A DNA stretch of 64,000 nt from Orychophragmus violaceus (GCA_030180135.1 CM058235.1:91116535-91180534); one strand, 5' to 3'; positions 20,762 to 33,793 are shown, numbered from the stretch's first letter. A program made the numbers and translations. The notes: generated by a model not told the origin, from the sequence alone.

Positions 20762-21110
20762 CCTTTAATCTCCCCCTTTTTAGGATTGTGTGTCTCTCAA
20801 GTAACTGCACAGCTATAAACACACTAGACAAGAGAACAAATCGCATTCTGAACACTTGCATTTTTTATTAGATTTCTCACATCACAAATACATGTTTCAT
20901 GAACACAAGAGTGAGTTTTAACAAAAGAGTTTTGCACATCAAAACATAAACGAGATGCCATCATCAGATTATTACACACCAAACAAAACTCCCTCAGAAT
21001 CCTATATTTGTTCCCAAGTGAACCGATTATAAAAAAACCAACTAAATCGGCTTCGCTCCCCCATAATATTGTGCTCATAACTTAGCCACTATCCTCATCT
21101 CCCCCTGCTT
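20762..21110 (-). mobile_element. Internal remnant of truncated copia element
   Basis: AT-rich sequence continuing from the polypurine tract of the preceding LTR. No polyprotein motif is left. It probably represents the 3' non-coding part of the element. Confidence 0.4.
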
Positions 21111-21120
21111 GAGAGCATAC

Positions 21121-21606
21121 AATGTTAAAAACATATGATTATGTGAGGTGACGTATGACTATGTTTCATGGAGTCATTGATATGATTATCAACGTCAGTC
21201 ACATGGATATATGTTGGTGAACATATGATCGGACATGACCCGCTAATGAGAACTCTACAGGATAGTTATATATGTGTCATGAGAGGTTCTCATTACGACT
21301 ATAGAGTATAGTCCTTAGACCTGAGTTCATCATGCTTTCTAGCATATGAATTGGTGCACTTTGACCTTGTCAAACGTCGATCCGTAAATGGCGGCTATAA
21401 AGGAATTTCTTAGGTGTATCATGAAGTATGTGTAGAAACAGGGATGGAACAAGAAGGGATTTGTCCCTCCTATATAACAGGAGATAAATATCTCAGGGCC
21501 CATCGAAGATTTGATACTGAGAAAATGCATGGCCGTGCTCAAACGAGGTGATTGTCAGTCGTTTGTTTTATCAGTATAGATCAAGAGTTCGATGAACATG
21601 ATGTTG
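21121..21606 (+). mobile_element. Fragment of the Copia-2/3/4 3' non-coding region
   Basis: It matches 53400-53850 of Copia-4 in the same orientation, and Copia-3 42440-42960 in reverse complement. It includes the dyad GACTATA-GAG-TATAGTC at 21297-21313. No LTR or coding part is attached. Confidence 0.75.
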
Positions 21607-21991
21607 GCTATTTTTGCTTCTGTTGGACCGACTAATCTTGAGAGAATAAATATTGGGTCTTCTAATTGGATAGAGTGCTAAACTCATATATAACATAATT
21701 TAAAGATATGAAATAGATAGGACAGCTAAAGTAGTTCTTATAATCACAAGATATTGTGATATCTTTATAATTATAATTGATGATTTTATTTGACATTTCT
21801 TGAATATATTTTTATTCTTAATGAATTTGAATTTTAACAAAAAAAAAAAATTAATGGCATACTTTGTAATTATAAGAATAACTAGTGGAAGTTTCTAAAA
21901 TGTGATTATGTTTTAATAGTATAAGATTAATTCACCTAAGTTTACATATTTTTTCAAACACGTGGTAAAAGACTTCCACGTTTAATTTTTG
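21607..21991. other. AT-rich spacer
   Basis: No gene or known repeat recognised. It ends in a T-run that probably marks the poly(A) end of LINE-1. Confidence 0.4.
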
Positions 21992-23135
21992 TTTTTTTTT
22001 GTAATGTCTGATGTTATTATTGATTGAAATATTCTCTGTGAAGAGTGTTGGTGATTGATACAGGAATGTAATCATAGTAAATATATGAACAATTTTCAGG
22101 CATATTGCCTTTACTTATTCGATCAGCAGCTTCATTTGCTGTTTTTGGACACCATGTGAATAAGACATCTTCAATCTTGTCTTTCCAGAACCATATATCT
22201 CTCACCCAGTTGATTAGTTGAAAATGTAGGTGAGTTCCATTGACCAAATTGATAAGTTCTTTGCAGTCTCCTTCAAAGATCACATGTTTGTATCCTTTAC
22301 TCCAACAGTGTTGTAGTGCCATGACTAAGGATTGACATTCTGCTTCTAGTGGGTTCTTGGGTATTTTGCTCTTACCTTGTCCTGCTCCTCGAAATATTCC
22401 GTCAGAATCTCGATAAATCCATCCGCTTGTTGTATCCTTCACAGAACTAAATGACCCATCATAGTTACACTTAATCCAATGTCTTGGTGGTTTTTGCCAA
22501 ATCCGATCTGTGTTGTTTCTTTGACTCTGTGAACCGGTATTGGTAGCATATGTCTTGTGGATATAGTCTTGGTTATGCATCCATTCTTGGGCATCATGTT
22601 GTGCTTGTCTAGTAATTATCAGCCAGTGGAGATGCTTCTGTTGGAAGAGGAGGATGTTGCGGCTTCGCCAGAGACGCCACAATATCCAAAGTGCTTGTTG
22701 ATGTTCTGTTTCAGGTAATGTTGTAGGTTTTGTAATCACCGTTAAAGTTGGTTTTCAAGTGTGGCTTGGTTGTTGTATACCATTGTGTTTGGATAACCAG
22801 AGGCACGCCATACCGATTGTGCAAAAGGACAGTCAAAGAAAACATGTTTTTCCATTTCTTTTACATTGGTACATCGTGCACAATTCTCCATAGCATTTAT
22901 ATGGCGTCGGTTCAGAGTATCTCCAGTAGCCAATGCGTTAGACGTGAGTCTCCATAAAAAAAAGTTTGATCTTAGGAGCAGTGTTTAGTTTCCAGATTGA
23001 TTGTTTTAAGATAACTGAACGGAAGGAGGTTCAGTACTTGGTGCGTGCATCGCAAGCCAATATGCGGACTTAACGGTGAATACTCCATCAGTCGTATAAT
23101 GCCATCCAAGTTGGTCTCTTGTTTTTGTGTGACTC
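21992..23135 (-). pseudogene. LINE-1 relic, 3' part (zinc-knuckle region and RNase H)
   Basis: Minus-strand L1-type non-LTR retrotransposon. 22742-22933 encodes the zinc-binding region found after plant LINE RTs (CARCTNVKEMEKHVFFDCPFA). 22017-22739 encodes a plant-type RNase H domain (KCNYDGSF, LEAECQSLVMALQ, FEGDCKELI, NEAADRISKG). Stops and frame breaks separate them. A T-run at the left edge fits the poly(A) tail. It is interrupted at 23135 by Gypsy-1. Confidence 0.85.
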
Positions 23136-23466
23136 TGATAGGTTCAGAAAGGTGTTTGTGAGAAGGAGAAGGAAGGATAGAAGTCAAGAGAAGGAAGTTG
23201 AGTCAACAACTTAAGCTGACTCAGCATGATTGCAAGTGGGAGAAGAACTATAAATAGAACTTGTAATCGAAATATTGGGTTATGCTTTCTGTTAGTAAGA
23301 ACTGAAGACGATATGAGTCTGAGGTTTCGGTTGTTATGAAACCGTAACTTTGAGAGCATTTGCATTTCATTACTTTCAATAAAGAATTCTTGTTCATCTA
23401 TCTTGTTGAGAGAGATACAGAGAGTTGAGAGAGAGATACAAGGAGTTGAGTAGTACGAATCTACCA
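23136..23466 (+). repeat. Gypsy-1 5' LTR
   Basis: It starts TGATAGG and ends ATCTACCA, 331 bp long. It contains CTATAAATAG (a TATA box) near 23250 and AATAAAG near the end. Confidence 0.93.
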
Positions 23467-23488
23467 AATTGGTGCGTCGTGACGTGGT

Positions 23489-26400
23489 TTGAACAATACG
23501 ACGATGGCGATCTTGGAGGAGAATGATAGTCAACGGTTTGCCGCGATTGAGCAATCGGCGGAGGAGGTGCGGTGGGAGGTCGGAAAATTGAAGAACACCG
23601 CGGAGAAATTGGAGAAGTCGAGCACGGAGGTAGTGACGAGAATATCCGGTCTTGAGCAGAGGCTTGAATCGCAATCGCAAATCTTAGCGACGATGGCGAA
23701 GACCTTGCGAATACTTGATCCGGTGCACCGAGAAGCACGAGCGGCTGAGAAATCAATTGCGACTCCGTCGAACGATCCAAATCAAGGTACGGATCTTTCA
23801 CTTAACTCACCGGAATTGGAACAACAACTAGGTTATCGGACGGTTGCAGACGCATTGGCTACTCGAGATAGCATTATGAAAAAAGTTGAGATGCCTGTGT
23901 TCAACGGATCATTGCCGTTTGGATGGATTGCTCGTGTTGAAAGATTTTTCAGGGTGGGATGTCACACGGATGCTCAGAAGTTGGACTTGGTCTCTCTCAG
24001 TTTAGAAGGACCTGGCTTAAGCTGGTTCAATTGGGAGATTGAGCATGAAGTATTCCGAGACTGGCCTGATTTTAAGCAGAGAATGCTGGATAGGTTTGGA
24101 GAATCCATGGATGAAGAACCAGGAAAGAGGTTGTGCTGTATACAACAAACTGGCACAATTAGAGAGTATGTGACAGAATTTGAAGAATTGTCCTCTCAAG
24201 TAAAAGGCATGGATGATCAGAGCTTAACAAATGTGTTCTATAATGATCTTAAACTGGAAATGAAGGAGGTTGTGCGTATGAAGGAACCTCAGGGTTTGCG
24301 CAATCACATTATGGCGGTTGTGAAGATGGAGTCAAGCGCCTTTTGTAAGGTGGTTGGAGAAGCGTATAAACCAGAATTGAAGCATAAGAAGGCAGCTATT
24401 ACGACCAATTATAAACCTGCATTCAATGGTCAGAGGAATTGGGAAAAACAGACAAACCAAGCACAGTTACAGACCAACAACGAGACAGTGAAGCAACCGT
24501 TACAAGATAGAACCAACTTCAGACCACGACTGCGCTTTACTGATGCAGAGTTGGATGAAAAACGAAAGAATGGAATCTGTTTCAAGTGTGATGGTAAATA
24601 CACTGTAGGACACAGGGAGGTCTGTCCAAACAGAGCTTTACAAGTTCTTACAGTAGTAAATGGATATGAGATGGAAGTCTTGGATGAGTGTGCACAGGAA
24701 GAACAAGCTCAAACAGGTGATGAAGATGTTGAGATGATGCATTTATCCTTCAATGCTTTTATGGGGTTAGAATCACCATCAACAACCAAGTTGCGAGGTC
24801 AATTGGGGAAGCAAATGGTGGTATTCATGATTGACAGTGGTGCAACACACAACTTTGTAGCACCACAAGTTGTTCAAAAAGCGAAATTACAACTCCATGA
24901 GCATAAGAACTTGTTGGTTAAATTGGGTACAGGAATTACAGCCGATGGAGCTGGAGTTTGTAGACAAGTGAAGTTTTGTCTCCAAGGTGTTGAATTCATA
25001 TCTGACTTTATATCATTAGAGCTCGGAGGGGCTGATGTGATCTTAGGAGTTCAATGGTTGCGTACATTGGGGAGATGTGAAGTAGATTGGGGTTTGCATG
25101 AATGGAGATTCAAAGTAGGTGGTAAGGAAGTGATGTTGAAAGGGGATACTGATTTACACTGTCAAGCAATTTCATTTAAGTATCTTGCTCCAGTGTTTGC
25201 AATCACAACAAAGGGGACAACAATTGAATTTACCACCATGATTACTCCTGCAGCAGAAGAACAAATTGCAACACCTTTGTTGAACGTGATTAACCAGTAT
25301 TCAAGAGTGTTTGAATTGCCAGTTGGACTACCTCCAGCAAGGGATCATGAGCATCACATAACATTGCTTCCGGGTGTCAACTCAGTATCGGTCAGACCTT
25401 ACCGCTATCCACATTCGAGCAAGGAAGCGATGGAAAGGATGGTGTCTGAGATGCTTGAGTCCGGAATCATAAGGCCAAGCAGAAGCCCGTTTTCCAGTCC
25501 TGTTCTACTGGTACGAAAGAAGGATCACAGTTGGAGGTTCTGCGTTGATTATCGAGCCTTGAACCGAGCTACTGTTCCAGACAAGTACCCCATTCCTATG
25601 ATTGACCAGCTTTTGGATGAGTTGTATGGAGCGTCAATATTTTCTAAACTGGATTTACGCTCAGGTTATCACCAGATAAGAATGGTTGCAAGTGATATCG
25701 AGAAGACAGCATTCAGAACATTGGAAGGCCATTACGAGTTTCTTGTAATGCCTTTTGGCCTTACAAATGCACCTGCTACCTTTCAGGCATTGATGAATCA
25801 GATATTCAGGCCCTTTCTACGGAAGTTCGTTCTCGTTTTCTTTGATGATATTCTGGTGTACAGCTCATCTCTGACAGAACATACTCAACATTTACAAGTG
25901 GTTCTCCAAGTTTTAGCGGATCAAACCTTGTTTGCTAATCGAAAGAAGTGTACATTCGGGCAGCCTCAGGTTGAGTATTTGGGGCATATTATATCAGACA
26001 GTGGAGTAGCTACAGACCCGTCTAAGACTGTTGCGATGACAAATTGGCCAACACCAAAGAATGTTAAAGCATTGCGCGGATTCTTAGGACTGACAGGGTA
26101 TTACAAGAGGTTTATTCAGGGATATGGATGCCTTGCTAAACCATTAACTGAATTACTTAAGAAGGACTGTTTCCAGTGGTCTTCAACGGCTCAAGAAGCT
26201 TTTGATACTCTTAAGACAGCAATGGCGACAGCTTCTGTACTTACTTTACCTGAATTTGATGAGCCGTTTATAGTTGAAACGGATGCTTCAGGGTATGGTT
26301 TAGGAGCAGTGCTTATGCAGAACAAGAGGCCTATTGCATATTTCAGTCACGGTCTCACTACTCGGGAACAGCTCAAACCCATTTACGAGAGGGAACTTAT

Positions 26401-26560
26401 GGCAATTGTCTTTGCTGTTCAAAAGTGGAAGCACTACCTTATGGGAAAGAAGTTCATTGTACATACGGATCAGAAAAGCCTGAAATTTCTGTTGGAGCAG
26501 CGAGAAGTTTCTATGGATTATCAACGATGGCTTCAAAAGGCTGTTAGTGTATCAGTTTGA
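23489..26560 (+). pseudogene. Gypsy-1 gag-protease-RT-RNase H (frame broken at RNase H end)
   Basis: 1023 residues. An N-terminal coiled region is followed by the gag domain (FFRVGCHTDAQKLDLVSLSLEG), a CCHC-like knuckle (CFKCDGKYTVGHREVCPN) and protease (MIDSGATHNFV). RT has VDYRALNRATVPDKYPIP, LDLRSGYHQI and FFDDILVYS, and RNase H has ETDASGYGLGAVL, YERELMAIV and HTDQKSLKFLL. The frame ends at 26560 only because one extra G in the GG at 26539-26540 shifts it. The downstream frame at 26547 then takes over, so the damage is a single-base insertion. Confidence 0.9.
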
Positions 26561-28220
26561 CATTGTATACAAGGCTGGGATTGATAATAAGGCTGCTGAT
26601 GGCTTATCGAGGATTGATCGGGATCCTCGGGAATCTATAACAAATAGGCTATTGGCAGTAACTACACCCCAAGCTATACAATTACAAGAGTTATATGAGG
26701 AGATTGACAATGACCAGTATGTTCAAGAGTTAAAGCAGAAGATTGAATCTGGGGCATCTGTTAAGAAGGGCTTTCTGTTGAATGGAGGAAGAGTGTTTTA
26801 TCACAAAAGCTTGGTGATTCCTGCCAGTTCAAAAGCAATTCCACTAAACATACAAGAATGCCATGATGGTGTTGTAGGGGGGCATTCGGGATTGCTTAAG
26901 ACTCTGAAACGCATTCAACAAAGTTTCTGTTGGAAGGGGATGAAAGAAACAATCCAACAGTATGTTGCAGCTTGTGTTGTCTGCCAAACACACAAGTATA
27001 CGACTCTCGCGCCTGCAGGATTATTGCAACCACTTCCCATACCAGACATGATTTGGCAACATATTAGTATGGACTTTGTGGAAGGATTGCCAGCTTCATC
27101 AGGAATTAACGTCATTATGGTGGTGGTGGACAGGCTGAGTCGCTACAGTCATTTTGTGGGTTTAAAACACCCATTCACTGTTGTGGATGTTGCAACCATA
27201 TTCATCAAGGAGATTGTGAGATTGCATGGGTTTCCTGCGTCTATAGTTTCAGATCGAGATAGGATCTTTATGAGCAGATTCTGGAATGAATGTTTCCGCT
27301 TGGCAGCTACAAAACTCAAGTTTAGCACAACTTTTCATCCCCAAACGGATGGTCAAACAGAAGTGACTAACCGTTGTTTGGAGACGTACTTAAGATGCTT
27401 TGCTTCGGGTCATCCTAAAACGTGGTACAAGTTCTTGCACTGGGCAGAGTATTGGTTCAACACGACCTTCCATACTTCACTGAAAACGACACCTTTCAAG
27501 GTAGTCTATGGCAGAGACCCCCCAGTGTTACTTCGTTTTGAGGAAGGATCCACAAAAAACTATGAGTTAAAAACGATGTTAAGAGACAGAGATATGATGC
27601 TAGCACAAGTAAAGGAGTACTTGATCAATGCACAACAACAGATGAAACGGTACGCAGATCAGCATAGAAGAGATGTCCAGTTTGAGGTTGGGACACAAGT
27701 GTTTTTGAAGCTTAGACCGTACCGTCAACACTCTGTTACAAGAAGGTTGTGTCAGAAGCTAGCAGCTCGTTTTTATGGGCCGTACCAGATTCTGGAGAAG
27801 ATAGGAAAAGTGGCTTATCGTTTGGCTTTACCACCTGGGTCAAAGATACATCCAGTTTTCCATGTGTCACAGTTGAAGAAGGTAATTGGGGACCAACATG
27901 TGTGTACTGACCTGCCTGATACATTCACAGATGCAGGTGAACTGATTTTGGAGCCTGTGGAAGTTGTTGATACAAGGTATAACGTGGCATGTCAACTGGA
28001 GGTGTTGATATCGTGGAAGAATGTACATGATCATGAAGCTACATGGTTTGAAGCGTCTGAGTTCGAATCATTGTACCCTTCCTTCAAGCTTGAGGACAAG
28101 CTGCATCTGATAGGGAGGGGGGGTATTGATAGGTTCAGAAAGGTGTTTGTGAGAAGGAGAAGGAAGGATAGAAGTCAAGAGAAGGAAGTTGAGTCAACAA
28201 CTTTAGCTGACTCAGCATGA
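26547..28220 (+). pseudogene. Gypsy-1 RNase H end, integrase and chromodomain-like tail
   Basis: It continues the broken polyprotein. Zinc-binding integrase N terminus (HDGVVGGHSGLLKTLKRI ... CVVCQTHK), core with SMDFVEGLP, VVDRLSRY, SDRDRIFMS and FHPQTDGQTEVTNRCLE, then the C-terminal GPYQILEKIGKVAYRL. The tail (LEVLISWKNVHDHEATWFEAS) resembles a chromodomain, which in chromoviruses can steer integration to marked chromatin. The frame runs 94 bp into the 3' LTR before its stop at 28218-28220, so the last residues are encoded by the LTR. Confidence 0.9.
28108..28126 (+). other. Gypsy-1 polypurine tract
   Basis: The purine run AGGGAGGGGGGG lies just upstream of the 3' LTR, within the coding frame. 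Confidence 0.8.
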
Positions 28221-28457
28221 TTGCAAGTGGGAGAAGAACTATAAATAGAACTTGTAATCGAAATATTGGGTTATGCTTTCTGTTAGTAAGAACTGAAGAC
28301 GATATGAGTCTGAGGTTTCGGTTGTTATGAAATCGTAACTTTGAGAGCATTTGCATTTCATTACTTTCAATAAAGAATTCTTGTTCATCTATCTTGTTGA
28401 GAGAGATACAGAGAGTTGAGAGAGAGATACAAGGAGTTGAGTAGTACGAATCTACCA
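28127..28457 (+). repeat. Gypsy-1 3' LTR
   Basis: 331 bp, matching 23136-23466. GACTC follows at 28458-28462. Confidence 0.93.
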
Positions 28458-28462
28458 GACTC

Positions 28463-29450
28463 AGGTGTATGTCGAGGATCTTTTCAACATCTTCCGCAAC
28501 TACGTGTTCTTTGATAAGTGGTTCATTCCATTGTCCTGCAGGTGTGATCCATGTATGAACGAGGCAGTGATCATGGTTTCCATTGATTGCCTTTGGTGGT
28601 CGAGGTGGGTGTGCTGGGAGCCAAGGGTCTAACCAAGCACTAACGTTGTATCCATTTCCAATGTTAAAACGTTATCCCTGGATGAGTAGTTTCTGTCCTT
28701 CAAGGAGTGAATTCCAGGCATAGGACTGTTTGGTGGATGGACCAGCATTGAGTATGTTTCGGTCCTTGAAATATCGACTGCGAAGAACTCTGGCCATAAG
28801 ACATTCGGGGTGCTGTAGTATACGCCAGACCTGCTTGATGAGGAGAGCAATGTTGAAATTTTCCAAATTTCTGAAGCCAAGGTTTCCTTTTCTCTTTGGT
28901 AAGCTAAGTCGTTTCCATGTATACCAATGCATTCCTTTTGTATCTCCATTCTGGCTCCACCAGAAGTTAGCCAATATGCGATTGATGTCATCATACACTG
29001 CTTTAGGTAGTTTAAAAACATCCATGGAATATATGGGCATAGCAAGGGCCACTGGTTTTAGTAATACTTCTTTCCCACCATGTGAAAGGTATCTCTTATT
29101 CCAGACTGATGTTCTTGCTTGAACTCTATCAATAATATACTGAAACATTTCTGATTTTTTTCTCTCAAACTGTTCGTGAATACCTAAATATTTACCGCTG
29201 CCACTTTCATTATGAATTCCAAGGATATTTCTCATCTGTGTTTTGATTCTGGGTTGCACTCTACTGCCAAATGTTAGTGCAGATTTTCTGAAGTTTACTT
29301 CCTAACCAGATGTTGCTTCATAGTCGAAGTACCCGTTGAAGTGCTTTGTCATGATGTCTTATTAGCAAGAGTGAAAATAAAGGGTCATCTGCAAAAATCA
29401 TATGGTTTATAGCTGGTCAGGGATAGCTGATTTGCATTCCTTTAATGTCT
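28463..29450 (-). pseudogene. LINE-1 relic, 5' part (RT C-terminal half)
   Basis: This continues LINE-1 upstream of the Gypsy-1 insertion. The minus-strand frame 28672-29259 shows the region after plant LINE RT: GKYLGIHEQFERKKSE, SHGGKEVLLKPVALAMPIYSM and NRILANFWWSQNG. Further decayed RT, with an FADD-like trace, continues to about 29450. The catalytic RT core and any ORF1 are absent, so the copy was 5' truncated or has decayed. Confidence 0.82.
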
Positions 29451-30353
29451 GAATCCCCTTTGTCCTTTGATGAGTCCAAGTTTAATTTTAATTTTGATTT
29501 ATTTAAGTATAAGTTTTTAATTATAAAAGAATAAATAGGAAACGTTGTGTCTCTCTTTCCTCTTTGCAGTTCTCCTCCATTTCCCCCCTCTCCCACCCAA
29601 ATCTGTCGCTAAACTATCTTCGATATCGCAGGCTTCGCCGCCGGCAACTGCTTTTACCCTTTCTTCTCCCCTCTCTTCCGATTATCTCTTAGGCTTAAAA
29701 AAGCGGTGAATAATGTGGTACTATTGACGAAGAACGCTTGGCTGAGAGTAAAATCCAATTTCTGTTATTATTAGATTTTTAATCTTATTCATCGATCGAT
29801 CGGTGGCCGACGGTGTTCGTCGAGATTCACGATCAGATTCACAATCTTATATTTTTTTTTTCATCTTCTTCTTCCAATAATCACGACCAGATTCACAATC
29901 CTCCCGATAAGTAAGTCGATGACGGCGATTTGAAGAAGCTTAATGGTTTCGAAGAATCTCTTACTCATGGATGCTCAAAAGAAGGTAACATTTGTTTGTT
30001 TTGGTGATTTCTCAATGTACATGGCATCTCAATTGATTGTGTAGAACCAATGCCACATGTTGCGGTTTTATCGAAGATACATTATTACATAGTTTTCCTT
30101 AAAAAATTGTATGAATGGAAATTTTAATTCAAGTATAGAAATGGATACTAAACCGATTATTTTGTAAGTAAAATCTTCGCGGCGGATTAAAAGAAAATAA
30201 AGGAAGATAAAAAAAATATCATGGATTTTGATTTCTCCAAGTCATAATATTTTGCCATATATAAACACAACGACTTTAGGGTTTCTTGTTTCCGTGAATC
30301 TGTTGTCTCCGATTGAGATTTTGGTGATTCGTTCGCCTCTCCCGATTGCAGGT
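29451..30353 (+). promoter_or_regulatory. Upstream region and probable 5' UTR of the capping enzyme gene
   Basis: A CT-rich stretch at about 29565-29690 looks like a plant 5' UTR. A donor-like AAG/GTAACA at about 29982 and the acceptor TTGCAG at 30345-30350 suggest a leader intron, with translation starting three bases after the acceptor. No TATA box can be assigned with confidence. Confidence 0.45.
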
Positions 30354-33300
30354 ATGATGCCTGCGATGGACCTAAATGCTTCACCACAGCCCGAAGAAGA
30401 CGATGAGCCCTTTAAGAGACGTCGTGAAGATCGTACTGAATCTTCAGTTGAGATCGCAAGACGGGTAATGTATCATTCATTCTTCAACACATGAATGATA
30501 TCTGTTCTTCGATTTTCTTACATTTCATATTCTAGGAGCGTGAAGAGAGAAGGAAAAGAATGAGAGTAGACAGGCCAACAAGACTCTCTCAGCCAGTGTT
30601 CCGTGATCAGAACAACAGAGATACTAGAGTTTATGATAAAAGCAAGATCCCTCAAGGTAAGTATGCGTTTTTTCTCTCTAAAAGATGGTTGTTTCCTTTA
30701 GGTTTTAATTTAGTATTGTGTTTGGCCATTATAGGTTGGCTAGATTGTCCTGGTTTTGGTTTGGAAATAGGCTGCATTATTCCTTCAAAGGTTCCTCTTA
30801 GTGAGTCTTACAACGAATATGTTCCTCCTGGCAAAAGATACTCTTTTAAACAGGTGATCCGTAACCAGAGAATAAATGGAAGAAAAGTAAGTTTTAACAT
30901 TTCATTATTTTGTTTTTTTCTTCAATGTTGAGCATGCAACTCTTTGAAATTTGGTTTGTATACTGCAGATTGGTCTTGTGATTGATCTAACTAATACAAC
31001 TCGTTACTATCCTACACTAGACTTAAAGAAGGACGGCATCAAACATGTTAAGGTGAATGGAATACATGTTTGTTTTTCATGTTCGTATTAGCGGATTGCT
31101 TTATCTTCTTGTTCCTGTTGTAGATTGCATGCAGTGGTCGTGATGCTGTGCCAGATAATGTATCTGTAAACACCTTTGTCAACGAGGTACTTGCTTCAAA
31201 AGCTCACATGATTGTATTTTTCCTCTTCAATTTTCATTGTTATCTACTCTCTTCAGGTTAATCATTTCGTCCTTAATCAAAAGGACACAAAGAAGTGTAT
31301 CCTCGTCCACTGTACACATGGGCATAATCGGACAGGGTTCATGATAGTTCATTATCTTATGCGCTCTACGCCGATGATGAACGTTACACGGGTTCAATTC
31401 TTTCACGTTTTTTACTTGTTCGCTCGTTGTATTGATCCTGTTGAGAATGGAGAATCTTACGTAGGTGTGTGGCCTTTGGCAGGCGTTGAAAATGTTCTCT
31501 GATGCACGCCCACCTGGGATTTACAAAGCAGATTATATTGCTGCTTTATACACTTTTTATCACGAAATAAAGCCTACGAGCGTTACTTGCCCACCAACTC
31601 CTGACTGGAAGAGATCTTCCGAGCTTGATCTTAATGGTGATGCAGTTCAAGATGATGATGACGATGGTCGTTCTCCACCTGACCCTGTACAAGTAAGCAT
31701 GGTGCAGACAAGTGCTCACCTACTCACGCACAATTCCATTAAATGAATATCCTGCCTGCATTTTTAAGCTTCATATATGCCCTTTACTTGTTAAATACAG
31801 AACCTACTAATATGAAGAATGGCGTATTTTTTCATTCTAACTTTATAACCATTGTTTCTAGCCTTCTAGGCCACATACTGTACTTTTGAGTCAATAGATC
31901 TGGGTCATTTGAGTCTTTTAAAGGCTGAAAAAAATATGAAGTGTCAATCTCATTTTGCTTGAGTTTTCTAATGGGTCTACTGCTGATCTTACCTTCATAC
32001 TGTCTTATTATTTCAGGAAACAAATCAGGAGAATGTCAAGATGTCAAATGATGACATTTTGGGTGATGAAATACCCCATTATCAGGAGGAAGCTTTCCGG
32101 CAATTCTGTTATAAGATGCTTATGATGACTATTGGGGTAGGAATTTAAATTATATATTTGTGCTCTTATGGAATATTTTGGTTTCTGCTTACCTTTTTCG
32201 TGCATTTATGTTACATTCAAACCATGCTAAACGTTTTTTGAGACTAATGTAATAGTAAGCTTCGGGGATCCTAATCATTTTCTCTGATCCAGGGAAGAGG
32301 ATGTACACAATTTCCAGGTTCGCACCCTGTTTCTTTAGACAGGTCCGACTCTCTGGTTTTAATATTGGTATTGCATATTAATACAGGTCCCAGTGTGGTT
32401 AACTCTTACGCTTACTTATGCCACAGGGAGAGTTTGCAACTTTTGAGGCAGCGGTACTATTATGCGACGTGGAAGGCAGATGGAATGCGTTATATGATGC
32501 TCATTACTATAGATGGATGCTATTTAATAGATAGGAACTTTAAGTTTCGAAGGGTACAGATGCGGTTCCCTTGTAGACATCAATCCGAAGTGAGTAATTT
32601 TCTATCTTAGAGCCTTTTGTTTCAGTATCGAGAACTTGTGAATTACCTGAGCTATTTTGTTTTTGGTGGTAGGGAATTTCACTGCATCACTACACTTTGC
32701 TTGATGGAGAAATGGTTATAGATAACGCTGAGGGTGAAAAAGGGCAAGCCAGGAGGAGGTACCTCGTATATGATATGGTAGCAATCAATGGCGAATCAGT
32801 CGTAGAGGTTTGGAACTATCATTATTACTTGACGTTCTTGGGTTTTTCGGTACTTCCTTGTTATTAATAATTTCGTTGGAATGAAACAGCGGACGTTCTG
32901 TGAAAGATGGAACATGGCTTTCAATGAGGTGGTCCAAGCCCGTGATGAAGAGAAGAAGCACAAAAGTCATTGCTATAGATACGACCTTGAGCCTTTTGGG
33001 GTGAGTTTACGAGTTGCAATTTTGTGTCACACGCAATCAATGTTTTCCTCGTCTTTTTTTTTGTTGAAATTGTTGTTACGCAGGTACGGATAAAGGGTTT
33101 TTGGTTACTTTCTACTGTTGCGAAGATTTTGAAAGGTACCATTCCATCACTGTCACATGAAGCAGATGGCCTAATATTCCAGGTAACCAATAAGGGATGT
33201 TATTAGATTAGTATATAGCTGTAGAAAGTAGGAAGATTAATAAGGGGTTTGTGAATAGGGTTGGGACGATCCATATGTTCCACGAACCCATAAAGGTCTA

Positions 33301-33793
33301 CTGAAGTGGAAGTATGCGGAAATGAACTCAGTAGACTTTCTGTTCGAGATGGGTGAGGATTCTAGTCGAGGAATGCTGTTTTTGTATGAAAGAGGGAAGA
33401 AAAAGCTTATGGAAGGATATTCGGTTGAGTTCCGAGATGATGGTTGTTCTGACCCTTCAAGTTACAATGGGAAGATTGTAGAGTGCTCGTGGGATAAAGA
33501 GAAGGAAGTGTGGGTTAGCATGCGGATCAGAGTTGATAAATCGACACCAAATGATATCAATACCGCTCGTAAGGTCAGTTGAAGGATTTCTAGCTAAAGT
33601 CAATGGATTCATCTATACTATATATATATATATATATATATGATATCTTGTGTTGATTATAAAACAGGTGATAAAGAGCATAAATGATAACATCACCGAG
33701 GAAGTGTTGCTTGGGGAGATCAAAGATATCATTCGGCTACCAATGTACGCTGATCGCATTCGAAATGATAGTCAGGCCGCACGTCGCAAGTAG
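30354..33793 (+). CDS. mRNA capping enzyme (RNA 5'-triphosphatase and guanylyltransferase), 15 coding exons
   Basis: A nuclear bifunctional enzyme that removes the gamma phosphate from nascent mRNA and adds GMP. Exons: 30354-30464, 30536-30656, 30735-30886, 30969-31052, 31124-31186, 31257-31391, 31483-31692, 32017-32136, 32293-32342, 32427-32589, 32673-32807, 32890-33000, 33084-33182, 33259-33573, 33668-33793. All junctions keep frame and give 664 residues, a usual plant length. The N-terminal cysteine-phosphatase domain has HCTHGHNRTG (31308-31337). The C-terminal domain has the nucleotidyltransferase motif KADG, with the GMP-accepting Lys codon at 32473-32475, then later motifs LLDGEMV, EADGLIFQ, LLKWKY and a final RIRNDSQAARRK. 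No damage is seen, so it should be functional. It stands between two LINE relics. Confidence 0.93.
33619..33641. repeat. (TA)n microsatellite in last intron of capping enzyme gene
   Basis: About eleven TA units lie in the last intron, upstream of the acceptor at 33667. Confidence 0.9.

Larger units (their letters stand above)
23136..28457 (+). mobile_element. Gypsy-1, chromovirus-like Ty3/gypsy element inserted in LINE-1
   Basis: Two 331-bp LTRs (23136-23466 and 28127-28457), flanked by GACTC at 23131-23135 and 28458-28462. The polyprotein order is gag, protease, RT, RNase H, integrase, with a chromodomain-like tail, on the + strand. LTRs differ at about two sites by eye, so the insertion is fairly young. 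One frame break in RNase H disables it. The sequence after the 5' LTR is not the initiator-Met primer site used by the copia elements here, and I cannot name its tRNA. Confidence 0.93.

Noticed and set aside
28730..29122. 130-residue plus-strand frame
   Set aside because: It is antisense to the LINE-1 post-RT region, which explains its openness.
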